A stretch of 49,355 bases of DNA from NCBI RefSeq assembly GCF_001552175.1, contig NZ_BCQR01000085.1, positions 1 to 49,355 on the forward strand, in the 5' to 3' direction. Under the pieces are notes generated by a model. That model saw only the letters and a program-made list of their open reading frames with translations, had not been told where the DNA came from and searched no databases. Shown one piece after another: positions 1 to 7,708 of this stretch. The position numbers and the translations under genes were made by a program. How positions within the stretch are numbered: position 1 is the first letter of the stretch; each line of letters starts with the position of its first letter. The DNA comes from Actinomadura kijaniata NBRC 14229. GTDB lineage: Bacteria; Actinomycetota; Actinomycetes; Streptosporangiales; Streptosporangiaceae.

Positions 1-158
1 GCCGCGCCCGCCGCCAGCGCCAGCGCGACCAGCACCCGGCGGCGCGCGCGTCCGGCCGCCCGCAGGTTGCGGTAGCGCTGCCGCGCCGACGCCCCCGCGC
101 CGGAACGCGGCGGACGACCGGGCGGACGGCCGGGCCATGACGGACGAAGCGACGTCAT
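1..158 (-). CDS. N-terminus of a membrane or secreted protein, cut by the left edge
   Basis: Reading leftwards from an ATG at 158 gives 52 open codons to the window edge. The N-terminus is rich in Pro, Arg and Gly, followed by a basic stretch (RQRYRNLRAAGRARRR) and then a hydrophobic run starting VLVALALAAGA. That is the pattern of a type II membrane anchor or an uncleaved signal. A G-rich stretch lies a few bases upstream of the ATG. It is divergent from the M1 peptidase gene, with about 210 bp between them. The body of the protein is outside the window, so no family can be named. An alternative ATG at 138 lies in another frame that lacks the hydrophobic segment, so I prefer 158. Confidence 0.4.
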   Translation of the reverse strand, partial: MTSLRPSWPGRPPGRPPRSGAGASARQRYRNLRAAGRARRRVLVALALAAGA

Positions 159-368
159 GGCGCCCCCGTGCCCGCCACGAGCCGCGGGGAACGAAGTTTG
201 GAGGGGCTTTGGTGTCATTTGACGTGCTCGTCGAGAAGCGCCGGGACCGGAACGGCGGCGTGCGCGTGGTCGTCGCCGCTGACCAATTTCGTCCCCCATG
301 TCGACATGAACGGCATTTTCCGGGCAAGGTGGGCACGGTCTTGATCACTCAATGGAGAGGATCGGCGC
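159..368. promoter_or_regulatory. Divergent intergenic region before the M1 peptidase
   Basis: About 210 bp separate two divergent genes and show lower GC (for example around 196-220 and 280-360) than the flanking coding DNA. Promoters for both genes are expected here. I see no clear palindrome. A GGAGAGG at about 354-360 is the ribosome binding site of the peptidase start at 369. Confidence 0.35.
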
Positions 369-1883
369 ATGTCCCCCCTGCGCACCTCGCGGCACCGGCT
401 GCGCACCCCCGGCCGGGCGCTGCCCCTGGCGGTCGCCGCCGTCGCCGCGGTCACCCTGGCGGCCCCGGCCGACGCCGCCGTCCGGCACCGCTTCACCCCC
501 GGCGCCCCCGGCGTGGGCGACCCCTACTTCCCGCACCTGGGCAACGGCGGCTACGACGTCCAGCATTACAAGCTGAAGCTCGCCTACGACCCCGACCACG
601 ACCAGCTCGACGGCACCGCGCGCATCACCGCCCGGGCCACCCAGAACCTGTCGACGTTCAACCTCGACCTCAACGGGATGGACGTCGAGAGGGTCACCGT
701 CGACGGCCGCCGCGCCCACCACAAGCGGCGCGGCACCGAGCTGACGATCACCCCGCGCAAGGGGCTGCGCAAGGGCCGCCACTTCACCGTCGCCGTCACC
801 TACGGCGGCGTGCCCAAGACGATCGTCGGGTCGCCGATCGTGTTCGGCTCGCCCTACGGCTTCCTGCACACCCCCGACGGCGCCTACGTCGGAGCCGAGC
901 CGGACGGGGCCTCCACCTGGTTCCCCGCCAACGACCACCCCTCCGACAAGGCCCGCTACGACTTCTCCCTCACCGTGCCCAAGGGCCTGGGAGCCGTCGC
1001 CAACGGCGTGCTGGTGTCCAAGAGGGCGGGGAAGACCGTGCTGAGCCGCCGCCGCTCGGCCACCGACACCGTCACCTACGACTGGCGCGAGTCGGGCCTG
1101 ATGGCCAGCTACCTGGCGACCATCGACATCGGCAAGTGGGACGTCAAGACCGGCAAGACCGCCGGTGGCGTGCCGATGTACGTGGCGATCGACCCCGAGG
1201 TGCGCAAGCTGTCCGCCCCCGGCGGCGTCGACCCGATCGACTACTACTACGACACCACCGCCAAGTCCACCGACCTGTGGGTCAAGCTGTTCGGCGAGTA
1301 CCCGTTCAACACCGCCGGGGCGATCGTCGACGACGCCCGCTTCAACGGCCAGCCGCTCGGCTTCTCCCTGGAGACCAACGGCAAGCCGGTCTACTCGGCG
1401 ATCCGCCCGGACCGCACCATCGCCCACGAGATGGCCCACCAGTGGTGGGGCAACAGCGTCGGCCCCAAGACCTGGCAGCAGATCTGGCTCAACGAGAGCT
1501 TCGCCCGCTGGTCCAACTGGTACTGGACCGAACTGCAGGGCGGCACGAGCGTCGCCGCGCAGGCCCGCGCCACCTACAACGCCAAGCCGTTCCCCGACCC
1601 GGCGGGCGCGCCCTACTGGTCGGTCGTGATCGCCGATCCCAAGCGCGACACCATGTTCAACGACCGGGTCTACTCCGGCGGCGGCATGGTGCTGCAGTTC
1701 CTCCGCGAGAAGATCGGTGACGAGAGGTTCTTCGCGCTGCTGCGCGCCTGGTACGCCCAGAACCGCGACAGGAACGTGACGACCGAGCAGTTCACCGCCC
1801 TGGCCGAGAAGGTCTCCGGGCAGGACCTGGACGAGTTCTTCAGGACCTGGATCTACTCCCCCGGCAAGCCCCCGCTCCCCTAG
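369..1883 (+). CDS. Secreted M1-family zinc metallopeptidase
   Basis: 504 residues. A Sec signal peptide (Arg-rich start, Ala/Val core, cleavage near APADAA at about residues 32-37) points to export. The gluzincin zinc site is HEMAH at 353-357, followed by Trp-Trp-Gly-Asn, with the third zinc ligand Glu376 in NESFA; this is the HExxH-x18-E spacing of M1 peptidases. The usual GxMEN substrate motif is not seen; its place seems to be taken by LGFSLETN at about 331-338, which I recall from secreted actinobacterial M1 enzymes. At about 500 residues it is shorter than PepN (about 850) and lacks the large C-terminal helical domain. GGAGAGG precedes the ATG. It probably trims extracellular peptides; the substrate is unknown. 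Confidence 0.88.
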   Translation: MSPLRTSRHRLRTPGRALPLAVAAVAAVTLAAPADAAVRHRFTPGAPGVGDPYFPHLGNGGYDVQHYKLKLAYDPDHDQLDGTARITARATQNLSTFNLDLNGMDVERVTVDGRRAHHKRRGTELTITPRKGLRKGRHFTVAVTYGGVPKTIVGSPIVFGSPYGFLHTPDGAYVGAEPDGASTWFPANDHPSDKARYDFSLTVPKGLGAVANGVLVSKRAGKTVLSRRRSATDTVTYDWRESGLMASYLATIDIGKWDVKTGKTAGGVPMYVAIDPEVRKLSAPGGVDPIDYYYDTTAKSTDLWVKLFGEYPFNTAGAIVDDARFNGQPLGFSLETNGKPVYSAIRPDRTIAHEMAHQWWGNSVGPKTWQQIWLNESFARWSNWYWTELQGGTSVAAQARATYNAKPFPDPAGAPYWSVVIADPKRDTMFNDRVYSGGGMVLQFLREKIGDERFFALLRAWYAQNRDRNVTTEQFTALAEKVSGQDLDEFFRTWIYSPGKPPLP

Positions 1884-1910
1884 TCCGTCGGCCGTTCCCG
1901 GCCCTCCGGT

Positions 1911-1940
1911 GCCCGTCCACGCCTCCCGGTGTGGGCGGGC
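1911..1940 (+). terminator. Hairpin terminator after the M1 peptidase
   Basis: GCCCGTCCAC (1911-1920) pairs with GTGGGCGGGC (1931-1940) over ten base pairs with one T-G wobble and a 10-nt loop. It lies 28 bp after the peptidase stop. There is no long T run, as is common in high-GC actinomycetes. Its position argues against any start for the next gene upstream of 1940. Confidence 0.55.
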
Positions 1941-2032
1941 ATCGACTTTGGTCTATGGGCCATGGAGTTTCGGCCGATTCCGCACCCTCCGCGCACGCGC
2001 GATCCTGCTGGAGACGTTGCAGGGAACAGGAC

Positions 2033-2950
2033 GTGACGAGCAGGGGGATGACGGTGACGGGTACGGCCCAGGCACGCTGGCTGCTGATGGACGGCGACCG
2101 CCGTCTGGAGGTCGAGGCCTCCCCGCGGGGCAAGACCCGCTGGGCGCGGCTGTACGTGGACGACCGCCAGGTGGTCGAGAAGGAGACCAAGCTCAAGTCG
2201 CTCACCTTCGAACCGGCCGACCTCGCCGCCGACGAGGCGTTCGCGCACTTCGGGCCCAAGGCGAAGCTCCGCGTCGAGTGGGACTGGCTGGGCGACCCCG
2301 GCCGGATCGCCGTGCTGGTGCCCAAGCAGACCGGCGACGGGAAGGACGGCGAGGAGCCGAAGGTCGGCCTGGAGAAGGCCGCCGAGGAGAACGACGAGGA
2401 CAAGCGGAAGGGCAAGGACAAGGAGAAGGAGGAGGCGCTCCAGGAGCTGCTGAAGCGTTTCGAGGAGATCCCCTTCTCCCCGCCCGAGGGCACCCGCGCC
2501 CACCGGCGCGAGAAGTTCGCCCGCGAGCACCCCAGGCTGTTCGCGGGCCGGCACGTGATGCTGGCGACCGGGAAGGTGATCTGGCCGCTGCTGGGCATCG
2601 GCGTGTTCATCAACCTCAACGTGCGCATCCCCTGGCCCGACATCCCCTTCCCCGAGATCGACCTGCCGGACATCCCCTTCCCCGACGTCCACATTCCGTG
2701 GCCGGACATCGACCTGCCCGACGTGTCCCTGCCGGGGTGGCTCCAGGCGATCCTGGCCACCACCAAGTACTGGGTGCCGATCCTCATCGCGCTCGGCATG
2801 GCGGTCAGCGAGTACAAGCGCCGCAAGAGGCAGCAGGCGAAGGTCGCCGAACTGGCCGCCAAGCAGAACGCCGAGCGCAACGCCGGGCAGGAGGCCGGGC
2901 AGGAGGCCGGGCAGGAGACCTCGGCCCCCTCCGAACGCGTCAACCACTGA
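2033..2950 (+). CDS. Two-helix membrane protein with Pro/Asp/aromatic repeat loop, function unknown
   Basis: 305 residues from GTG 2033, which has AGGGA seven bases upstream; GTG 2054 with AGGGGG at 2042-2047 is a good alternative. Domains in order: a small beta-rich N-terminal region (about 1-95), a highly charged Glu/Lys stretch (about 100-150, likely helical), and a hydrophobic segment (HVMLATGKVIWPLLGIGVFI). Then comes a loop of repeated short units such as IPWPD, IPFPE, IDLPD, IPFPD, and a second hydrophobic segment (KYWVPILIALGMAV) followed by a basic anchor. The tail carries three GQEAGQEAGQE-type repeats. The likely topology is both termini inside and the repeat loop outside. I do not recognise a family. 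Convergent with the membrane gene ending at 2940. Confidence 0.7.
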   Translation: MTSRGMTVTGTAQARWLLMDGDRRLEVEASPRGKTRWARLYVDDRQVVEKETKLKSLTFEPADLAADEAFAHFGPKAKLRVEWDWLGDPGRIAVLVPKQTGDGKDGEEPKVGLEKAAEENDEDKRKGKDKEKEEALQELLKRFEEIPFSPPEGTRAHRREKFAREHPRLFAGRHVMLATGKVIWPLLGIGVFINLNVRIPWPDIPFPEIDLPDIPFPDVHIPWPDIDLPDVSLPGWLQAILATTKYWVPILIALGMAVSEYKRRKRQQAKVAELAAKQNAERNAGQEAGQEAGQETSAPSERVNH

Positions 2951-4271
2951 GCAGCGCGAACAGTCCCGCGCAGGTCAACGCCACCATCACCACCGCGATG
3001 GGCAGTTGGCCGCGCAGGGCCCGTTCGGACGGCCGGGTGCGCAGCGCCAGGTCGTGCGCGGCGATCGTGCCCGCGATGTGGCCGAGCACGATGGCGTTCA
3101 CCTGGACCTGCGCGATCAGCGTCGGGCCGACCAGGTCGTAGTCGACGCGGTTGCCGGTCGAGCCCAGCAGGTTCCAGCCCGCCCCGAACGGGTCGCTGGC
3201 CAGGATGACCGTCGTCTGCCCCTCCAGCAGGAAGAACGAGAAGTAGTGCGCCAGGGTGTAGCCCAGCGCGATCGGCAGCAGCGTCGCGGCGAACCGCCCC
3301 GGCATCCGCCGGGGGTCCTGGCCGGTGGCGGCGGCGCTGACCCGCATCGCGGCCAGGTACAGCACCGACACCGCGCCGATCGCCGCGCCCAGCCCCAGCG
3401 TTCCGGCGAGCAGGCTGGAGGGATCGACGTTGTCGCGCCAGTAGGTGGTGCGGGTGATCCCGTCGAACCCGGTCGAGCCGATCAGCACGCACGCGGTGGC
3501 GACCAGGCCGGGTTCCCCGGTGTGGCGCATCAGGCCGTGCAGCGGGGTCCGCCACACCAGCGTCCCGTCGGAACGCCGCCCGATCGGGCACATCCGCGCC
3601 AGCAGGCTGGAGTAGGCCTCAAAACCGTCGCCCCGCGTGAACCAGTCCCGGCCGAACCACCAGGCCAGCGCCGTGTTCACCCCCGCGTACGCCACGATCA
3701 GCGCGCCGACCAGGCGCGGGTCGGAGCGGTCGGGGGCGACCAGCTCCAGCCACACGAACGCCGTGAGCCATCCCGCCGCGGGCCGGTAACCGACCCCGGC
3801 GGGCAGCGGGCGGCGGCCGTCCGGGTCGGTGCGGGTCAGGCGGCACAGCCCGGCATGCAGGGTGCGCAGCGGGTTGACGCGCCGCCACACCGGCCCGAGC
3901 AGCACGCTGAGCGGCACGAGTCCCACCCAGAAGGTGACGAACAGCGCCCACGGCGCGAGGTTGCGCTTGTCGGTGGGCGGTCCGGCGAACGCCACCGCCA
4001 CGACGAGCGCGGTCGCCGCCAGCGACAGCGCGCGTCCGGCGCCGGTCAGCGCGGGCGCGTCCAGCAGCCGGGCCAGGCGCGGCGGCACCGGACGGCCGCC
4101 GTCGGGGTGCAGCCGGGGCCGCTTCCAGGCCCAGGTCAGGGCGAGGAACGAGACGGCCACGGCGATCCCGCCGCCGACGATGGCGCTGACGGCGTCCAGC
4201 GGAAGGTCGGTGCGGCCGCCGAGCCCGTGGGCCAGGACGTGCCCCCGCGCGGCCTCTCCCGACAGCCGCAC
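2940..4271 (-). CDS. Polytopic membrane protein of the type often labelled fenitrothion hydrolase
   Basis: 443 residues with roughly ten to eleven hydrophobic segments. The N-terminal motif AHGLGGRTDLPL followed by a transmembrane helix is characteristic of a conserved actinobacterial family that, from memory, databases often name after the FedA/FedB fenitrothion hydrolase; that label is by weak similarity and the real role is unknown. Conserved-looking charged and His residues sit in or near membrane segments (LAHYFSFFLLEG, VLGHIAGTIAAHD). The GTG start is one base after the stop of the lipoprotein gene upstream, so the two are almost certainly translationally coupled. The stop overlaps the convergent gene by a few bases. 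Confidence 0.7.
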   Translation of the reverse strand: MRLSGEAARGHVLAHGLGGRTDLPLDAVSAIVGGGIAVAVSFLALTWAWKRPRLHPDGGRPVPPRLARLLDAPALTGAGRALSLAATALVVAVAFAGPPTDKRNLAPWALFVTFWVGLVPLSVLLGPVWRRVNPLRTLHAGLCRLTRTDPDGRRPLPAGVGYRPAAGWLTAFVWLELVAPDRSDPRLVGALIVAYAGVNTALAWWFGRDWFTRGDGFEAYSSLLARMCPIGRRSDGTLVWRTPLHGLMRHTGEPGLVATACVLIGSTGFDGITRTTYWRDNVDPSSLLAGTLGLGAAIGAVSVLYLAAMRVSAAATGQDPRRMPGRFAATLLPIALGYTLAHYFSFFLLEGQTTVILASDPFGAGWNLLGSTGNRVDYDLVGPTLIAQVQVNAIVLGHIAGTIAAHDLALRTRPSERALRGQLPIAVVMVALTCAGLFALLSG

Positions 4272-4272
4272 C

Positions 4273-4698
4273 TCAGCCCACCTGGAGTTCGAGGACGCGG
4301 GCCTTGGAGCGGTGCAGTTCGGCCTCGAAGACCCCGGGCTTGTCGGCGGTCAGCTCCAGGACGGCGGGGCGGCCGGGACGCAGGTCGAGCGTGCGGTCGT
4401 AGCCGTGCAGGTGGAACTCGTCGGCGGCGTCGCTGGTGACGGTGAACCGCACGGTCGTGCCGCGCCGGACCTTCACGCGGCCGCTGGCGGTGCTCGCCTT
4501 TCCCTTGGCGACCGTGACTGTGACGTTGGTTACGTTCTGCTGACCCGAAGGCGCGGACGCGGGCGCGGAGGAGGCGTCGGTGGTGGCGGCCGATGGTGCC
4601 GCTGACGTGGGCGAATCGGTCGCCGGCTCGCCGCAGGCGGCCGCCGTTCCCAGGATCCCCACCGTCACCACCGCTGTCAGAGCCCTCTTCAGCCGCAC
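4273..4698 (-). CDS. Cupredoxin-like lipoprotein
   Basis: 141 residues from GTG 4698, with AGAGAGG about seven bases upstream. A basic start and hydrophobic core lead to a lipobox-like GTAAAC (Cys at about 20), then a Ser/Ala/Thr-rich linker. The C-terminal part (about 55-141) has the beta-rich pattern of a cupredoxin-like domain: VKVRRGTTVRFTVTSDAADEFHLHGYD and later PGVFEAELHRSKARVLELQV. The two His in FHLHGYD are plausible metal ligands, but a classic type 1 copper Cys-His-Met set is not obvious. It is coupled to the polytopic gene at 4271 and divergent from the large membrane gene at 4828, so it may be an extracytoplasmic partner of those proteins. Confidence 0.75.
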   Translation of the reverse strand: MRLKRALTAVVTVGILGTAAACGEPATDSPTSAAPSAATTDASSAPASAPSGQQNVTNVTVTVAKGKASTASGRVKVRRGTTVRFTVTSDAADEFHLHGYDRTLDLRPGRPAVLELTADKPGVFEAELHRSKARVLELQVG

Positions 4699-4720
4699 CG
4701 TTTCGCCTCTCTCTTCCCAC

Positions 4721-4776
4721 TGGTGTCTCACACCACAGAACGTGACACTAGACGATGACACATTGGTTGCTGACAT
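4721..4776. promoter_or_regulatory. Divergent promoter region with TGACAC direct repeats
   Basis: The 129-bp gap between the lipoprotein and the large membrane gene is AT-richer than its surroundings. It holds TGACAC at 4743-4748 and 4756-4761 (13 bp apart) and TGACAT at 4771-4776. GTGTC at 4724 and GACAC at 4744 also form an inverted repeat. These look like a regulator target or overlapping promoter elements. No regulator gene sits beside them, so the binding protein is unknown. Confidence 0.35.
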
Positions 4777-4827
4777 ACTCCGGCCAGGGTCGGTTTGTAC
4801 CCCGTTCAGGCGGCTATAGGAGCACCC

Positions 4828-6696
4828 GTGTGGGATCGAGTCACGAACACCGGATCGGAGGTCGCCCTCGCGCTGGCGGCGCGGGGAGCGGCGCAGGAGC
4901 CCAAGCCCGCGGGCGGCGCGGCGCTTGACCAGATCCTCATCGCCACCGGGGGCGCGGCGGTCCTCACCGTCGTGCTGCTGCTGTTCGGCTGGGGGCACCG
5001 CACGGGCCGGATCACGGTGCTGACGCGGCTGGCGGACCTGTCGGAGCGCGGCCCCGGACGCGGGCTGCCCGGCTGGGCCTCGCTGCCGATCATCGTGGCG
5101 CTGGTCTCGCTCATCACGGCGCTGCTGGGCATGTACTGGGACATCTCCCTGCACATCTCGCACGGCCGCGACGAGGGGCCGCTGGCCAACATCGCGCACT
5201 ACCCGATCCTGATCGGCCTGTTCGGCATCTTCACCGCCGGGGTGCTGGCGGTGGCGCTGCCCAAGGGCGTGCGTCCGGGACGGGCGTCGGTGCGCGTCAC
5301 CCGCGACTGGTACGCCCCGGCGGGCGGCGTGCTGCTGGCCGGGGCCGGGTTCTACGCGCTGCTGGGCTTCCCGCTCGACGACGTGTGGCACCGCATCTTC
5401 GGCCAGGACGTCACCCTGTGGGGCCCCACCCACCTGATGCTGATCGGCGGCGCGGGCCTGTCGCTGGTCGCCATGATGATCCTGGAGCGCGAGGGCCGCC
5501 GCGCCTACGACGGCCCGGCCGACGCCGAGCCCCCGAGGTGGGCGCGTTACGTGCGGCGCGGCATGCACGCGGGCGGCCTGCTGATCGGCCTGTCGGTGTT
5601 CCAGGCCGAGTTCGACTTCGGCGTCCCGCAGTTCCGCCTGGTGTTCCAGCCGCTGCTGATCGCGCTGGCCGCCGGGTGCGCGCTGGTCGCCGCCCGGCTG
5701 TGGGTCGGCCGGGGCGGCGCGCTGTTCGCGGTCGTGTTCTACATGCTGGTCCGCGGCGGCGTGTCGGTGTTCGTCGGCCCGGTCATCGGTGAACTGTGGG
5801 CCTCGGTGCCGCTGTACTTCGCCGAGGCGCTGCTGATCGAGCTGGCCGCGCTGTTCCTGGCCCGCCGTCCGCTGCTGCTGGGCGCGGTCGGCGGCGTGCT
5901 GGTCGGCACGGCCGGGTTCGCCGCCGAGTTCGCCTGGACGCAGGTGGCCTACAAGCTGCCGTGGGCCGGGGACATGGTGCCCGAGGGCGTGCTGATGGCG
6001 CTGGTCGGCGGGGTCGCGGGCGGTCTGTGCGGCGCGATGCTCGCCGAGGGGCTGGAGGGTCGGATGCCGAGGCCCGCACTGGCGCGCGGCCTGTTCGCCG
6101 CCTCGCTGGTGGGCGTGTCCGTCGCCGTCGCCAACGGCCTGGTCATCAACGTCCCGCAGCAGCAGAAGGCCACCGTCACCCTGCTGGACGTGCGCGGCGA
6201 CGCGGGGAACCGCACCGCCAACGCCCGCGTCGTGCTGGACCCGCGCGACGCCGCCGACGGCCCCGCCTGGGTGGCGATCACCGCCTGGCAGGGCCGGGGC
6301 CTGCACGTCGAGCCGCTGGTCCGGGAGGCCGAGGGCGTCTACCGCACCAGCGCGCCGATGCCGCTGCACGGCCAGTGGAAGACGCTGGTCCGCCTGCACG
6401 ACGGCCGGACCCTGGCCGGAGTGCCGATCTACCTGCCCGCGGACCCGGCGATCGGCGCCCGGGAACTGCCCGCCACCAACAGCTTCACCCGCGACGTGCA
6501 GAGCGAGAAGAGGATCCTCCAGCGCGAGCTGAAGAGCGGGGTGCCGGGCTGGCTGTGGCTGGCGGCCTCCTCGGTGGTGCTGTTCTGCACCCTGGCCCTG
6601 CTGGTCGCGCTCGGCTGGGGCGTGGCCCGCGTCGCCCGCCTGCTGCCCGAGCCCGCCCGCGTCGGCGGCGCACCCCGCGAGAGGGTCGGCACGTGA
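4828..6696 (+). CDS. Large polytopic membrane protein with C-terminal extracytoplasmic domain
   Basis: 622 residues from GTG 4828, chosen because AGGAG at 4818-4822 is spaced five bases away. About eleven hydrophobic segments fill residues 30-430. Several His residues lie in or beside helices (LHISHGRD, AHYPIL, GPTHLM). After NVPQQQKATVTLLDV the sequence becomes a soluble beta-rich region (about 430-575). Its phrase MPLHGQWKTLVRLHDGRTLAGVPIYLPAD resembles YtkA/FixH-type domains. A final helix and short basic tail follow. Overlap of the stop with the next GTG links it to the small gene at 6693. The divergent lipoprotein suggests a shared envelope or metal-related task; this is inference, no reaction can be assigned. 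Confidence 0.7.
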   Translation: MWDRVTNTGSEVALALAARGAAQEPKPAGGAALDQILIATGGAAVLTVVLLLFGWGHRTGRITVLTRLADLSERGPGRGLPGWASLPIIVALVSLITALLGMYWDISLHISHGRDEGPLANIAHYPILIGLFGIFTAGVLAVALPKGVRPGRASVRVTRDWYAPAGGVLLAGAGFYALLGFPLDDVWHRIFGQDVTLWGPTHLMLIGGAGLSLVAMMILEREGRRAYDGPADAEPPRWARYVRRGMHAGGLLIGLSVFQAEFDFGVPQFRLVFQPLLIALAAGCALVAARLWVGRGGALFAVVFYMLVRGGVSVFVGPVIGELWASVPLYFAEALLIELAALFLARRPLLLGAVGGVLVGTAGFAAEFAWTQVAYKLPWAGDMVPEGVLMALVGGVAGGLCGAMLAEGLEGRMPRPALARGLFAASLVGVSVAVANGLVINVPQQQKATVTLLDVRGDAGNRTANARVVLDPRDAADGPAWVAITAWQGRGLHVEPLVREAEGVYRTSAPMPLHGQWKTLVRLHDGRTLAGVPIYLPADPAIGARELPATNSFTRDVQSEKRILQRELKSGVPGWLWLAASSVVLFCTLALLVALGWGVARVARLLPEPARVGGAPRERVGT

Positions 6697-6902
6697 CGCC
6701 CGTCGAGGGGGTGCTGGCGACCCATCCGATCGTCAGCGCGATCCCGTTCTTCGTGCCGACGTTCATCGTCGTCGCCGTGATCGCCGTGGTGGTGTGGCGG
6801 GATCGCCGCCGCGGCGACGACGAGACCGGCCGGACCGGAGAGGCAGGCGAGGGCGCCGGGGAGCGGACCCCCGGTGCGGGTGAGCGCAGCGACGCGGCCT
6901 AA
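6693..6902 (+). CDS. Small single-pass membrane protein (69 residues)
   Basis: The GTG at 6693 overlaps the stop of the large membrane gene in a GTGA arrangement, a hallmark of coupled translation. The product begins VTPVEGVLATHPI, has one transmembrane helix (PFFVPTFIVVAVIAVVVW) and a hydrophilic cytoplasmic tail rich in Asp, Gly, Glu and Thr. It is probably an accessory subunit of the 622-residue protein encoded just upstream. I do not recognise a family. The next gene starts 11 bases after its stop. Confidence 0.6.
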   Translation: MTPVEGVLATHPIVSAIPFFVPTFIVVAVIAVVVWRDRRRGDDETGRTGEAGEGAGERTPGAGERSDAA

Positions 6903-6913
6903 GATCGCCGCCC

Positions 6914-7708
6914 ATGACGACGTCTTCCTCCGGCCCCTCCGGCTACCTGTCCGAGCTGTTCTCCCTGGAGGGAAGGGTGGCGGTGGTGACCGGCGGCAGC
7001 TCCGGCATCGGCCGCGCCATCGCCGAGGCGCTGGCGCGCGCCGGGGCGTCGGTCGTCATCGTCGCCCGCCGCGAGACCGAACTGGACGCCGTGGTCGCCG
7101 ACCTGGAGCGGCTCGGCTGCCGGGCCGCGCGGGTCAGCGCCGACCTGGCCTCCCGCGCGGGGGTCCGCGCCGCCGCCGAGCGGGCCGCCGAACCGTTCGG
7201 CGAGCCCGACATCCTGGTCAACTGCGCCGGGATCAACCTGCGGCCCCCGATGGACGACCTCGGCGAGGACGTGTGGGACCGCACGATGGCGGTGAACCTG
7301 GACGCCCCGTTCCTGCTGTCCCAGCGCTACGCCCCCGGCATGGCCGAACGCGGCTACGGCCGCCTGATCCACGTGTCGTCCCAGCAGGCGTTCCGCGCGT
7401 TCGTCACCAGCGGCGCCTACGGCGTGTCCAAGGCGGGACTGGAGGGGCTGGCCCGCTCCCAGGCCGAGGCGTGGTCGCCGCGCGGCGTCACCGCCAACAC
7501 CCTGGTGCCGGGGTTCGTGCTGACCCCGCTCAACGCCCGCCTCCAGGACGACCCCGAACGCGTCGAGGCCCTGGCCGCCCGCACGATGGTCGGCCGCAAC
7601 GGGGTGCCCGCCGACTTCGCGGGCGCGGCGGTGTTCCTGGCGAGCCCCGCCTCGGCCTACGTCACCGGTCAGTCGCTGTTCGTGGACGGCGGGTTCTCCG
7701 TGCACTGA
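6914..7708 (+). CDS. Short-chain dehydrogenase/reductase (SDR)
   Basis: 264 residues, the usual length for a classical SDR. The NAD(P)-binding motif TGGSSGIG is at 26-33, the structural NCAG motif follows in ILVNCAGIN, and the catalytic residues are Ser156, Tyr169 and Lys173 (YGVSK). Arg residues after the second strand (VARRE) hint at NADP(H). The C-terminal ASAYVTGQSLFVDGG is typical of the 3-oxoacyl-ACP reductase/gluconate dehydrogenase branch. The substrate cannot be read from sequence. The 3' end overlaps the convergent TetR gene by 40 bp. No strong ribosome binding site is seen, so coupling to the preceding small gene is possible. Confidence 0.9.
   Translation: MTTSSSGPSGYLSELFSLEGRVAVVTGGSSGIGRAIAEALARAGASVVIVARRETELDAVVADLERLGCRAARVSADLASRAGVRAAAERAAEPFGEPDILVNCAGINLRPPMDDLGEDVWDRTMAVNLDAPFLLSQRYAPGMAERGYGRLIHVSSQQAFRAFVTSGAYGVSKAGLEGLARSQAEAWSPRGVTANTLVPGFVLTPLNARLQDDPERVEALAARTMVGRNGVPADFAGAAVFLASPASAYVTGQSLFVDGGFSVH

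Noticed and set aside
137..1720. Long plus-strand frame overlapping the M1 peptidase
   Set aside because: Arg/Pro-rich translation without domains, in the +1 frame of a clear metallopeptidase; an artefact of high GC.
4699..6399. Long minus-strand frame upstream of the cupredoxin lipoprotein
   Set aside because: It is Gln/Arg/His-rich antisense to the 622-residue membrane protein; the lipoprotein start at GTG 4698 has its own ribosome binding site and signal peptide.
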